Shown piece after piece: positions 1 through 10,780 of a stretch of 53,935 nucleotides of DNA (its first letter is position 1; the number at the start of each line of letters is the position of its first letter). Below the pieces are notes generated by a model. It ran no database searches. It saw nothing but the letters and a program-made list of their open reading frames with translations, and was not told where the DNA came from. The stretch spans positions 927,168 to 981,102 of the forward strand of contig BFEA01000028.1 in assembly GCA_003427395.1 (NCBI GenBank). The letters are read 5' to 3'. A program made the position numbers and the translations under genes. Source of the DNA: Chara braunii (taxonomy: Eukaryota > Streptophyta > Charophyceae > Charales > Characeae).

Positions 1-1528
1 GGGTTCAACCTCCTGATGAGTTTGTGAAAGTCCCACGAAACAGTCTGGTACAGTCATGCTTTTTTTGACTACATAGCCAATATGACAACACACACTATAG
101 CGGACCCACCAGGTGTGGTGCTCCGCCTGGGATGATGATGGAGATGGAGGATGAGGGAGGAGCGAGATGGCACAACGCAACTCCCGCACAAGACTCCAGC
201 GCACGTACTCCAAAACTGTGCGAATGTAGAACGATCACGAAAACAGACAACTGTTGGGGTATACCCCAGCGGACTGACGGGATTGGACTGGACTGGCTGG
301 TACCGACAGGGGTACCGGCCTAGACTGGACTGGACTGCCCCTGAATAAAACACAGGCCTGTGAGAACAGGCCAAGGGGCTGGTCTCACAGGCCAACCAGA
401 GGTCCGCTACACGATCCTCGGCCTGTGATGGATCGCCTAGATACAAGCACGCTTCCGCCAAGAAGCGGAACTCTACCAAAGAAAAAGAAAACCTGAGTAG
501 TCTAGGATGCGGAGCAAGTTCCATGCTGAGTCCATGCGATGCAACCTAGGATAGAAAATGTCACAAAACAGCAATGTCACAGCTAACAACCTAAGTGAAA
601 GCAGAAGCAACTAACTAGCATACATGTCCTAGGAAAGCAGTACTTGAAGTAGTGACAACTAGATCCTAGAATGTTGGAGGCAGTAGCCTCAGTCTGGGAA
701 CAACTGACTAGTATATAAGTCCTAAGAACAGCAAAAGCAGAACAACTAAATCCTAGAAATGTCAGAGGCAGTAGCCTCAGTCTGAGAGCAACAAGCAACA
801 ACAAGACAACCATATGTCATAGGAGATGTGTGTCGCAAACCAAAGGGTGGGATGGTCTCTGAGGGTGGCGAATGCAGCCTAGGGGTCGAAAACTCCTAAG
901 GGCATCCACGCATAGTGATAGGGATACACATGTCATCAGGCTCAATGAGGGTAGGGAACTGGGAGCGAACAAAACCAATGACCCTAACAGATACACCATC
1001 AGGGCGGGTAATGCTCGACTAAAGGGGTGACCGCTGTGGAGGGTCGACCATGCAAGGGAACAAGGAAGCCTGGTATATTGGGCGCACCTAGATGAAGCAT
1101 GCAAGGCTGCCTAACTAGGGCGTGAGGGCCTGCAGAGGGTAGAAAGATGATAGGTAAGGGAATCATGCAAGTGACTCCTAAAGTGAGGGAAGTCGGAGCT
1201 AGATCCGTAAGACGGGAAGCCAGGGCAACGCTACGGTCTCGATGCCTATGTGTATACCAAGGGAGAGCCCAACTCAGAGGAACCCGACTAAAGGGGAGAC
1301 CATCATGCGACACGACAAGGGTACTGTATAGGGTAAAGTGGTAGGAGAGTGATGACGTCTGAAGTAGGTAAGGCAGATCGTGACGAAGTCCATGAAGCTA
1401 CCGATGACGTCCACGATGAGAAGTCCGGAATGTCGTTGATGAAGAGCCGCAACGTCGACGAGCTGAAGTAGCAAAACTGATGTGGATGGAGTACTGAGAA
1501 GTCAAAGACGTGGGGAGGTAAGTCAGAG
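1..1528. other. Flank downstream of gypsy pol; no gene seen
   Basis: Lies downstream of the minus-strand chromodomain stop, where the 3' untranslated region and 3' LTR of the element would be expected. I could not find a matching second LTR, a polypurine tract or a tRNA primer site, so no LTR is called. The visible structure is an imperfect direct duplication of about 90 bp (about 613-703 and 708-790), each copy containing GGCAGTAGCCTCAGTCTG (starts 679 and 767). A weaker echo of CGACTAAAGGGG occurs near 1017 and 1288. Reading frames here are short and unrecognised. Confidence 0.5.
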
Positions 1529-2302
1529 TCAATCGTCGTATCGAGCAGGACGACGACGAGTGCGCTGTGGACGCTCAGAAGCATCCGGCTGCTGCTGAAA
1601 GTCTGCCTCAGATGGAGCAGGCTCGAATTCAGCTATCTCCTCAGCCGAGGGAGAAGGAGGAGGGTCAGTGGGCTGAGGGGGAGCAGTCGACCCAGCACGA
1701 CGGACACGGTCATAGGCACGCACCAACATGCGAGCGTGCTGCAAGTTCTCGAGGGGCTCCCAGGTAGCCTCCTCACCAGGGTACCCCTTCCAACGTACGA
1801 GATACTCGACATGGGGAGGGTTGTCGTCGGTGACTCGACGACCAATGATGTCTGAAACGAGGAACTCCTCGTGGTCGTCCACCATGATGGGTGGAGGGCG
1901 CTCGTATGGTCGTCCGGCGAAACGCTCAAACGGTCTGCGGTAGGGACGCAGTAACGAGACGTGGTAGACATCGTGCACACGAGCCTGGCGTAGGTAGTCG
2001 GGCAGCTTCACACGGAAGCTGACTGGGCTAGAAGCCGTATCAAAACCCACGGCCTGGAGGATGCGGCATGGGCCAAAGAAGCGATGTCGAAACTTGCGAA
2101 GCGTGTGCGCTTCGAGCTGTAAGTGGCGGGCGTCGATAAGCACATCATCACCGACTTTGAATGAGTGATCCATCCTCGATCGGTTCGCACGTGCGGCCAT
2201 GCGAGTCTCGAAAGCGGCTATGTGCTCATGTGTGGTCTTCATGATCGACGTCATGTGTGCAACCCAATCATCCAGCGTGGGACAACTCGTGTCGGGGTGC
2301 AT
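1529..2302 (-). pseudogene. Integrase C-terminal domain with chromodomain
   Basis: A 257-residue open stretch counted from the methionine at 2302. Residues about 47-125 form the integrase C-terminal (GPY/F-like) module, with FKVGDDVLID near 48 and FFGPCRIL near 75, followed by the family-typical HDVYHVSLLRPY. Residues about 145-200 form a chromodomain (EEFLVSDII, then YLVRWKGYP and TWEPLENL). In chromoviruses this domain is thought to direct integration to chosen chromatin. The tail is proline- and arginine-rich. It is in the same frame as the integrase core, separated only by the TAG at 2366-2368, and the intervening codons read through as typical integrase (YYCNLGYHPRVPADFL). The methionine is therefore not a real start. 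Confidence 0.9.
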
Positions 2303-2365
2303 CTGTGACGGTCGAAGGAAGTCCGCGGGAACACGAGGGTGATAGCCGAGGTTGCAATAGTAAGG

Positions 2366-3165
2366 CTACATCCCGATGGTCGGCGAGACGGCGTGGTTGT
2401 ATGCTATCTCCGCGTGGGCGAGATGGAGATCCCACTGCTGGTCGTCACGAACAATCTTTCGGAGAATATCTCCGAGAGTCTTGTTCGTGACCTCGGTCTG
2501 ACCATCAGTCTGAGGATGGTAAGACGAGGAGAAGCGGAGCTGAGTGTCATACACCTCGTGGAGCCGTCGCCAGAATCGGCTGGTAAAACGCGGGTCACGG
2601 TCAGATATGATGCTCAGAGGTAAGCAGTGGTCACGCACGACTCGGTCAAACACGATGTCGGCGACCTCACGTGCACTGATGGCATAGCGGCACGGAACAA
2701 AGCGTGCACGCTTTGTGCAGCAGTCGACGATGACCAGGATAGCATCATGACCGCGAGGGGTCGGAGGACGAAGAGGACCGATAAAGTCCATCGAGATGGA
2801 CTGCCAACGACCCTCAGGGATAGGAAGAGGGTGGAGCAGACCATAAGGAAGGTGGTTCGCACTGTTCACCTCTTGACAGGTGGGACACTCTGCGATGTAG
2901 TCCTTCACAAAGTCCTTACGCTTCGGCCAGACGTACAGGCGGCTCACACGAGCCAACGTCTTGTGGAAGCCCATATGACCGGCGACTGCCTGGTCATGAA
3001 ACTCTGCTACTGCTCGGACACGTAGTTGTCCAGTGGAGGGAACGCAAATACGGGGCTCTCTGGTGCCCTTTGAACTGTGTCAGTACACAAGACCGTTGGC
3101 CCCGAGAGAGTAGTTTGGGACGGTCTTGCCACTCCGAAGGGTCACGTGGATGTCGCGATAGTCGG
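2366..3165 (-). pseudogene. Gypsy integrase, zinc-binding and DDE core
   Basis: Integrase joins the element's cDNA to host DNA. Counting from the methionine at 2974, the DDE triad is intact: D63 (SMDFIGPL), D125 (SDRDPRF) and E161 (DGQTE), giving DD35E spacing. The HHCC zinc finger is also complete but begins upstream of that methionine: FHDQAVAGH near 3000, then CPTCQ at residues 30-34. Upstream the frame carries a TGA at 3080-3082 where family members usually have tryptophan (LVY-W-HSS), and then the linker to RNase H. A TAG at 2366 ends the core early. Catalytic residues survive although the gene is broken. Confidence 0.9.
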
Positions 3166-4056
3166 GGCAGTGGCGGTACTGAGTGCGAAAGTGGTGACCG
3201 AGATGGAAGAGAGCTGGATCTGCTCCTGGTCGTGGTCAGGGCACTGGGATAAGGCATCTGCGACCCGATTAGTCTCACCTTTGATGTGCTCAGTGGTGAA
3301 ACTAAACTCGGATAGGCCGCGCCACCAGCGAGCCTGTCGAGGAGTGAGCTTCGACTTTGTCAGAAAAGCCTGGACAACAGAGTTGTCCGTACGCACCGTG
3401 AACGGTGCCCCGTGCAGGTAGTGACGCCAGTGCCGAGAGGCATAAACTACTGCGAGAACCTCACGTTCATCTGCGGTGTAGTTTATCTCGGCGGGCAGGA
3501 GCTGACGGGAGTAGAAGGCTATCGGACAATCACCTGAGCGAGACTCGATAGTGCCGTCCTCGGCGATGGTAGGCGAATAGTCAATAGAAGGCTCGTCAGT
3601 AGCTAGACGAGTAGGCGTCAGCCGGGAAGCAGTGGTAGGGGTAGGTGGTGGGAAGCGAGGGATACGAGGATGAAAGGAATCAGGAGAGGAGGGGAAGATC
3701 TGAGAAAGCATTGCTCCTACGGCAAAGTCTGACGCATCGGTGGTCAGGATAAAAGGGCGGTCAAAATTGGGTACGTAAAGAACTGGTGCGTATGTCACCG
3801 TCTTCTTGAGGGCGCGAAAGGCGTCCTCGTGGAGGGGTGTCCAAGCCCAGGGTGGGTTCTTCCGGAGGAGGGTGAAGGTAAGGAAGTAGGAATATCTAGC
3901 GTATCCCTGGATGAAATTACTATAGTAGTTGGTAAGGCCTAGGAAGCTGCGAAGCTGCTTGGCGGATGTGGGGACGGGCCACTCCGCGATAGCAGTGATC
4001 TTCTCGTCGTCCATGTGGAGACCCTGGTCAGACACGTAGTGTCCTATGAAATCCAC
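3142..4056 (-). pseudogene. RT thumb/connection and RNase H, gypsy
   Basis: A 304-residue stretch continuing directly from RT after the TAG at 4063. Residues 1-60 are the RT thumb (VSDQGL, LRSFLGLTNYY). RNase H follows, with D107 (TTDASD), an acidic cluster at about 196-199 (ADERE), D224 (RTDNS) and D267 (VADALS), consistent with the metal-binding residues of the family. Between GAMLSQ (about 115-120) and CPIAFYSRQL (about 178) lies a Pro/Ser/Thr-rich insert of about 50 residues. Most gypsy RNases H have only a short loop there. The frame shifts near the end, before the integrase linker. Confidence 0.9.
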
Positions 4057-4062
4057 TTTGTG

Positions 4063-4929
4063 CTAGGCAAAGCGACACTTGCTCAGCTTGGCGTGAAAGC
4101 CATGTCTGCGCAAGCGGTCAAGGACGTCGCGGAGGTGTCTGAGGTGCTCCTCAAGGGTACGACTGTAGACCAGGATATCGTCGAGGTAGACGAGAACGTA
4201 CTGCTCCAGGATGTCCCTGAAGATGTCGTTCATCGCCCTCTGAAAGGTAGCGGGTGCGTTGGTGAGGCCGAATGGCATCACCGTGAACTCGTAGTGACCG
4301 AAGCGCGATCGGAACGTTGTCTTCGGCTGGTCGGCTGCAGCAACGTGGATCTGATGGTAACCGCTACGAAGATCAACCTTCGTAAAGAAGCGGTTGCCTG
4401 CTAGGCGGTCGAACAACTCGTCGGAACGAGGCATGGGGTAGCTGTTCTTAACCGTGTAGCGGTTGAGGCCGCAATAGTCGATGCGGAGACGGAGAGTTCT
4501 ATCCACTTTGCGAGTAAAGAAGACGGGTGCACCCCATGGGGAGTTGCTGGGTTTAATGAAACCCAGTCTCAGGAGCTCCTCAAGCTGACGCTTGAGTTCG
4601 GTGGCCTCGGGGATCGAGAGTCTGTAGGGTGCCTGGTGGTGAACACGATAGTCAGGCACAAGTTGGATGGAGTGCTCGACGTCGCGCATCGAGGGGATGC
4701 CAGCGTACGAGAACGACGATGGGAAAACGTTGTGGTACTCTCGAATGAGGTCACGAACTGCGGGCTCCAAGTCGGTCGTATGCGAGTTCCTCAGCGTCAG
4801 CGTCGGCGCGCGACGACGGGGCGGACTCGACGGACGACGGAGGGTGGAAAATAGAGATGGGAACCATGGAGATCGAAGGAGGATCTGGCTCCATAGGGAT
4901 GAGCTCAGCGTCGAATCAGGGTGGATCAT
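4063..4929 (-). pseudogene. Reverse transcriptase, gypsy
   Basis: A 288-residue stretch with the standard RT blocks: [22 protein letters not shown], the catalytic D186 in [31 protein letters not shown], and YLDDILVYS with catalytic D250 and D251. In the substrate-binding block the usual DYRGLN reads DYCGLN, an Arg-to-Cys change likely to impair activity. The first 50 residues are low in complexity and belong to the protease-RT linker. The stretch ends at TAG 4063-4065, exactly where family members carry a short residue run before VDFIGH, so this is a nonsense mutation inside pol and not a natural C-terminus. Confidence 0.92.
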
Positions 4930-5440
4930 AGTGTAAGAGATCCGTCACGTTCACCATAAAGAAGGTGACGTCGTCCTGTCGGATGAAGTGAGCAAACTGC
5001 CGAGGCGAGGTGACAGTAATAGAAGGAGATGGTGTGGGCGCAGAAGGCTCCGGGGGAGGAGGATCGGGGCGTGGTGTTGCAGTGGTACCTATGAAAGGTA
5101 CGCGATACGTCTGTCCACACTTCGTTTTGAGAACGAGAGTGTTGGTCACCCATTCGGTGTCGGTGCTGCGAAACCGACGAGACCACGGAGTGCCGAGAAT
5201 GAAGTCGTACCCTGTCTCCATCATATCGAAATGTGCAGAGGAGCGGTGGCGACGAGACGCCAGGGGACAATCAGTCGGCTCGAGAGTGAGGAAGAAAAGG
5301 AGGGCGGTGACCGTCTGATCGAAGAAGCGTTGGGTCTTGTCATCCCCTAGGGTGATAGAGATGGGAGTCGGGTACGCGGGCTTCTTTCACCATACGTGGG
5401 TGAACGAAGTCGCTCTGAGAATCGGAATCCCACACGCGAC
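4916..5440 (-). pseudogene. Retropepsin-like protease remnant, gypsy
   Basis: The C-terminal half is clear: ITLGDDKTQRFFDQ, then HFDMMETGYDFILGTPW, the usual end of Ty3-type aspartic proteases, and a linker with [10 protein letters not shown]. The N-terminal half lies one frame away and reads DSDSQSDFVHPRMV, with codons starting near 5429. The family active site is D-S/T-G, so here the glycine appears replaced by aspartate. One frame change near 5370 separates the halves and another near 4920 separates protease from RT. Protease identity rests on these motifs and on position before RT. Confidence 0.65.
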
Positions 5441-5985
5441 GTGCACAACGACCATGTGTAGTAGTAAGTCACCGTAACAGTGCGCAATGCCAATATGAAA
5501 CCCTCAATGCTGCGCCTGGAAAGTGCACGAGTGCCCAACACTATACACAGTAAACACGTCGTCCCAACACTCCGACAAAGTGCAGCAAGACTTCCAAATG
5601 CTCAGTTTTACGGTCCTAATCTAGTAGCCACAATGGCGCCAGGATGCAGCAGCATTGGGACGCAGCGAAGTTCAATCATCAGCGAGAAAGTGACATACAA
5701 CAACTGTTAAGTACTAACAACCTCTATCATCTAGTGGTTCTGCAGCAGGGAAGGCTCTGTAGAGTGTCCGGTCACCCGCTGAGAAGCGTGAGATGCTGAG
5801 CAGTTCCGAAAATACACAGCGCTGCACCCCCGGAAATACACAGTCAGAAAACGAATCAAGAAAAAGAGAGTGAATCTTTCCCAAAAGACGGGAAAAATAC
5901 ACCCTACCCACTGTGTCCGTTCCTCGTAGCAAGAGAACCGCCCATCGTCTTCAAAATCCGACTTTATAACTGGATTTCCCCACCC
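5441..5985. other. No gene recognised upstream of protease
   Basis: Gag would be expected here on the minus strand, but no capsid or CCHC motif is seen. A 72-residue minus open stretch (5714-5932) resembles nothing I know. The gag end of the element is missing or beyond recognition. Confidence 0.4.
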
Positions 5986-6900
5986 TCGAAACCCCCAAAA
6001 CGCATCTTGCCTCGCTCGAATCCATCGAGGATCGAGCGAGTTTTGAATTTTTCACCCCCGTCTCCTCTCTTTCCACCATAGCCCGACGCAACACCTTCTT
6101 CATCTAGCTACTAATCTACTAACCCCTTGCAATAACTAACTTCACAGTCTAAGTCGCAGTGCCAAAAAGACACAGTCTACGATTTTATTCGCTCGATTCC
6201 GTTAAGAATCGAGCGAAATATAGCTTTATTCTATTTCTACCATAGATGGGCTGAGCAAAATCGAATGAATCTTCCGCTAGAACACGGACAGATGCATTCC
6301 GTTTTCAAACTTACTATCTCCAGGCACAGCCTACACCCGTTATATCACAAACTCTACCTACTATCGTCAAAAACTAACTTCATAGATTGGTTCGTAACTA
6401 GGAAAACCCCACATAGTGCACCATTCCTCAACCATTTTCATTAAGAATCGCGTAGTATTTTCGAATCTCCTTTTCCCTCTTCTCTTCGCTTCCGCCATAG
6501 ACTCCGCGCAGGCTTCTTCCTACTAACCTCTCTCTTCACTAACTCTTACCCAAAACTGACCTCATAGCCGCGTTCGCAGGGCCAGAGAACCCGCGTTTTC
6601 ACTCCTCACTCGCTCACTTTCACTCAGAAACAAGCGAGGTGCTCGTCTCCCCCCTTTCTGACATTGCCCCCTCCGCCATATCTCCCCGGGGCTCCTTTTC
6701 TCATCTACCTCCTAAACTACTAACTTTCCTTCTAATCTACCTTCACTCACAGGTTCGCAGTATGTCAAAACCCCTAGGCCGTCGCCTCCCGCTCTCGATT
6801 TCACTCAGAATCGAGATCGTGGGGCGTTCCGCGCTGCGCCCGGTTCCAGCTTCTGCCATCTCCTGCTTTCCGACGTGCGCGCACCTGGCATGATTCGTCG
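5986..6900. repeat. Degenerate tandem repeat with a hairpin per unit
   Basis: About five diverged units of roughly 176-245 bp. Each carries a short inverted repeat: CTCGCTCGA/TCGAGCGAG (6011-6040), TTCGCTCGATTC/GAATCGAGCGAA (6188-6217, 12-bp perfect arms, 6-nt loop), a ruined copy near 6430, CTCGCT/AGCGAG (6609-6638) and CTCGATT/AATCGAG (6793-6814). Between hairpins the units share CCATAG-like, CTACTAAC-like and AACTAACTTCACAG-like words, and GTTCGCAG followed by GCCA or similar. No coding frame is conserved. Confidence 0.7.
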
Positions 6901-8465
6901 GCCAGGTTCGTTGGTTTCCCTCCGCTTGTCTCCGCTTTGCCCGCCGTGACCCAGCGCCCGCCGTCTCGCCCCTTCCTCATTGCTGCACCGTTGCTTTAGC
7001 ACAGCCCGGTCGAACTTGCCGTGCCTTGCTCACTCCGTCACTATTCACGTAGCGCCCGTCACTGCTTGGGCCGCTACTCGTTCTCTGACTACTAGCGGCC
7101 CCACCCCGCATCACCCGCTGCTGCGCAGCGCTGTCCTGCTGCTCCTTACTCACCTCGGCTGCGCTCTCTACGAACCCCGGCTGCCGATCTCTTCGGCTTA
7201 TGGTCCGTTGGCAGCCCACTACAGCCTCCTCTTGCCTTACTCCGCTCTCCGCTGAGCCCACCACCCTCTCCAGACTCCAGTATTCCTGCGTGTACCCGGC
7301 CCCGACCTGCGCCCTCATTCACTTGCCTATCCTCCCTCGTCGTCCCCGTCTGAGCCCGATTCCTGCCTTAGCACTGCTCGCCCCGCCACGTGCGTCCACG
7401 TGCAGCCTTCACCTGTCGGGTCCCCATGGCAGGTTCACACCCCACCTTCCCACAGCGGATGGCGAAAGCGAACTGTATACCGTAATGGCCCAGGCAGCCC
7501 TGGGCTACAGCCCCACAGGCTCACCCGAAATGTTCTCCAACAGCCGTCCACCTTAGACCACCGACGCTCTTCAGGTGGGAAACGAGGGAGGCCACGGCCA
7601 CTGGAACGCGGCCGACCTCTCGTACATCGGTCCTTTTTTCGGTCCGCATTTCCATGCAATCACATAAAAATAGAAAGGGGAGAGGGGAATTTTGCCTGCG
7701 TCCCGGACACGCGGAATCCGGACACACCCGCCGAAAGAGGCGCGTGCTCAAGGTCCTTGACTGTCGTGGCGGCTTTCACAGATCCGGCGTCACGTCCCTG
7801 TCAACGACACACCGGAGTATAGCAAGCTATCAGGAATACGATGCTGTATAAAAATTTTACTTCACTTAGGAAGTACCTCCCCCGATCGGGTGCCGCCGAC
7901 GACCAAACTAAGGGAAATAGCCCCGTCGGGCCCTCACCCCCTCGGCCTCCTCGCGCCGCTCCGATATTCCGCGTTGTCGCCGCTCGTCCTCGATCCCTAA
8001 ATCTCCCCGATGAAAGTTCGGCATCGTAACCAATAGCGCTAGGCCCAAGTCTGGGTTTGCCCTGACGGACGTCTAAGTAAAGCGGGCACCGTGCGACCCG
8101 CGAAGCCACCGGGACACCTTCAGAAGTCATACTGTCGTCGATGTCGTCCTCCGTACGTACGCATAGGCCACATGAAAGCACCCCAGTCAACTAGACATAA
8201 TCTTTTTAATCCCTGCTTAATCAGAAAATTAAAAAAAATCCGGCCGGCGATCACGCCGACTCTTTCAATCATCAACAGTTAAGAAAATCACGCGCGCCTC
8301 AAATCCGCGCGCCCACACACTCTTTATTCTAGTCAACCATCCAGTCAGCGTAAATTGCAGACGCAGCTGTGCCTAGCACGATATACTTAAACTTTAAACC
8401 AAAACTATTTTCCTATCGCTTGCAAAAACCAGGACGGATACCCTTGTAAGGGTATTCGCGCCGAC
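6901..8465. other. GC-rich then mixed non-coding stretch
   Basis: 6900-7640 is C-rich with many short open frames in all directions and no recognisable domain. 7640-8465 contains a TATA-like TTTTTATACAG on the minus strand near 7850 and an A-run near 8233, but no gene. It could be a decayed LTR; I saw no paired copy. Confidence 0.35.
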
Positions 8466-8469
8466 AACG

Positions 8470-8960
8470 CTCCTGCATCAGCAGGTTACAGGGCAACACC
8501 CCAGCACCGGCCAGCGTTGTTCTGGCATCAAACAGCCGCAAATCACTGAGTATAACCGCTTGAAAACCGTCTAGGATGGGTTGCTAAGAGTCCCTAGGGT
8601 CCTAAGACATTCATAAGAACCACCGACAAATTAGATAGGTGAAACCCATTCAATCCACCTACGACCACCACCAGCATGGTTGTGTTCAGCACGAACCGAA
8701 GCTCTTTCAGGCCTCATGCTCCCATCAGGTTAGGTTACCGAGTTGCACCACCTTGCTCCAGCACCGGCCAACATTGCTCGAGTTACGACCCCCGATGACC
8801 ACTGAGGCTGCCCCCGCACACAGCCCCCCAGAGCTCTCTACCAGGCCTCACGCCCCCACTAAGCTAGTTCACAGAGTTGCGCCACCTGTCTTCGGCTTCG
8901 GCCAGCGTTGCTCCAACATCGGTCTTCGAGGGCCACCGAATTTTCAACCACCCTTCGCAG
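8470..8960. repeat. Diverged tandem repeat, about 135-bp period
   Basis: A shared block reads roughly CAGCACCGGCCAACATTGCTC, preceded by GAGTTGC.CCACC and followed by CGA..ACCACTGA-like sequence. Copies lie near 8500, 8757 and 8892. The last two are about 135 bp apart and clearly homologous; the first is weaker. Open frames across it are not conserved between copies. Confidence 0.55.
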
Positions 8961-9040
8961 GATCACAGATGACCTGCTAGATAGCACCTATTCCTACAAC
9001 CTCCACGAGCGGCAAACCAAATGAAAAGAAATAGTAAACA

Positions 9041-9724
9041 GGGGCCTCGGCCCACATGCAAGGTTTAGTAGCAGAAAATGAGACTGGGCGACAGCACGGC
9101 GGGCGGGAAAATTATGTTGTCAGTACTGGGAGGCTTTTGACGTTGTCCGATCACGGCAGGAGGGCCATCAGCCAGCATGACGGGTCGCCGAATTGCTACA
9201 TCTGGGGCGAAGTCCCACTACCAAATAGAATTGGATCGAACGCCTGAATCTAGACGTCTCCGCCAGAAAGATGCAGAAAATCGAGATTGAACTGCTTTTC
9301 TGCACCTCTTCTTTTCTGCACCTCTTCTCAAAACACATCCAGATTCCGGAGCTTAATCGGATCCTCTTTGCAAGTCGGACCTGGCCCCTGTTGAGTTGCG
9401 TAAATATCCTTGCCTCTTCACATGCTACCGGAAGTCAGTGCTTCATGCGAAGGCCTGTTCTGCCCGCCAACAGACGACCGATGAGGAATTAGGGCGTTTA
9501 GTTAGCTATGACACTTTTTTTACCATAGTAAACCAAACGTCCCGCGCCTCCCCGTGTGCTGCGCCGACATGTTTTTTGCCAATGAACACCTCCCGTTTGG
9601 GTGGGAAAGCTGCCACTTCTGCGAGCTGGGCTAACAACCGCTGTATTTTTCTACAATCCACGTCTCTTTGGAGTCACAAACATGTCGCTACTAAACGCAA
9701 CCCTTGCATGTGGGCCGAGGCCCC
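9041..9724. mobile_element. Inverted-repeat element, non-autonomous (hAT-like?)
   Basis: The left end at 9041 (GGGGCCTCGGCCCACATG, then CAAGG) is matched in reverse complement at 9702-9724, 23 of 23 bases. The arms continue as TTTAGTAGC after a small indel, giving about 32 bp of terminal inverted repeat. Adding the two flanking bases gives CAGGGG and CTGGGG ends, hAT-like. Candidate 8-bp target copies (9031-9038 and 9727-9734) match at only 5 of 8, so no duplication is claimed. No transposase is encoded in the 684 bp. Confidence 0.7.
9491..9545. repeat. Small imperfect hairpin inside the 9.0-9.7 kb element
   Basis: GGGCGTTTAGTTAGCTATG is followed after a T-rich loop by the reverse complement of GGGACGTTTGGTTTACTATG. 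About 55 bp in total, with arms about 75 percent paired. It may be a nested miniature element or a subterminal structure of the host element. Confidence 0.45.
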
Positions 9725-10180
9725 AGATGATAGATTTATTCAAGAAAGATTGCCCCTCCCTCCCCCTCCCCCTCCCCCTCCCCCCTCAGCCCTACACTGC
9801 CTCCGCCGAGGTGAGTTACTCACTCTCCCTCGGCCCCAATATAGGACCAACCCTCTACCCCCTTTTCCCCAGGAGCACGTAGTTCCCACCTAAAGCATAC
9901 CCCCCCGGCCCCTTGCCCATTTCTGCCTCCGCAGGGACTGATATTGACCCACACACCAGCCCCTGCCCCAGAATAGGGCAACCCCCTGCTCTGCCCCTAC
10001 CTTCTTCGAGACATTCACCCCCCACCTTGTGATGCCCTTGCAAGATAGAGCTCCCCCCACCCCCTTCCTTACGTTTAACCCTCCGGGAATGATCCAATCG
10101 GAAATTTCTGAAAGTCATGATGAACAAAGGTAGATGAGTTTTTTTTTTGATTTTGCTGATGACGACGAACATCACCCGAA
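9725..10180. other. Pyrimidine-rich non-coding stretch
   Basis: Contains a short (CCCTCC)n-like run at about 9753-9785 and otherwise C-rich sequence. No gene recognised. Confidence 0.4.
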
Positions 10181-10320
10181 AAATGATGATGATGAGGATG
10201 ATGGTGACGACCAACTCACCTGCTGATGTGAACGGGAAACAAAGCCTTGAAGAGCAAACATCTAATGATGACGAACTGATAATGATGATGATGATGATGA
10301 TGACGATGATGATGATGATA

Positions 10321-10385
<65 letters not shown>

Positions 10386-10386
10386 A

Positions 10387-10425
<39 letters not shown>

Positions 10426-10480
10426 GTATGATGAATGATTACAAAAAAAATGATGATAATGATGATGATGATGATGTCGG

Positions 10481-10523
<43 letters not shown>

Positions 10524-10780
10524 AGAGATGAGCAACGCCCTATGATAACGAACTTCGCCAACTGCGCTCTATGATGGTGAAATATTAATGATGGTAATAC
10601 AACGATGAGTAACGAACCGCACCACCATGATACTAGTGCCAACCAGGAGTGAAGACGTACACCTTGATGATGATAACGAGCAGTGCCCTAATGATGATGA
10701 TGGTGATTACGAACCATCACCGTGATTATGATGTTGAAGCACACCCTGTTGATGATGATGATGATGGTGATGGCGAGCAG
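10181..10780. repeat. (ATG)n trinucleotide microsatellite
   Basis: Nearly pure ATG/GAT repeat at 10281-10429 and 10475-10522, with interrupted copies on both sides as far as about 10780. Long open frames (poly-Met on plus, poly-Ile on minus) are consequences of the repeat and not genes. Confidence 0.95.

Larger units (their letters stand above)
1529..5440 (-). mobile_element. Ty3/gypsy chromovirus pol, decayed
   Basis: On the minus strand the domains run protease, reverse transcriptase, RNase H, integrase, chromodomain. This is the order of Ty3/gypsy elements, and the C-terminal chromodomain marks the chromovirus branch. The pol is broken by stops at 4063-4065 (TAG), 3080-3082 (TGA) and 2366-2368 (TAG), and by frame changes near 5370, near 4920 and near 3145-3165. 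No gag with a zinc knuckle is recognisable above 5440, and no LTR pair was found. It is therefore a dead, partial copy. The reading resumes without missing residues after each break, so the damage is mainly point mutation and small indels. Confidence 0.93.

Noticed and set aside
249-262. TGTTGGGGTATACCCC near 250 as an LTR end
   Set aside because: No second copy on the far side of the gypsy element; it is only a short palindrome.
1567-1980. Plus and minus frames overlapping the chromodomain
   Set aside because: Antisense or alternate-frame shadows of the integrase C-terminus.
9855-10535. 226-residue minus open frame rich in isoleucine
   Set aside because: It is the translation of the (ATG)n microsatellite read in reverse; no coding signal outside the repeat.
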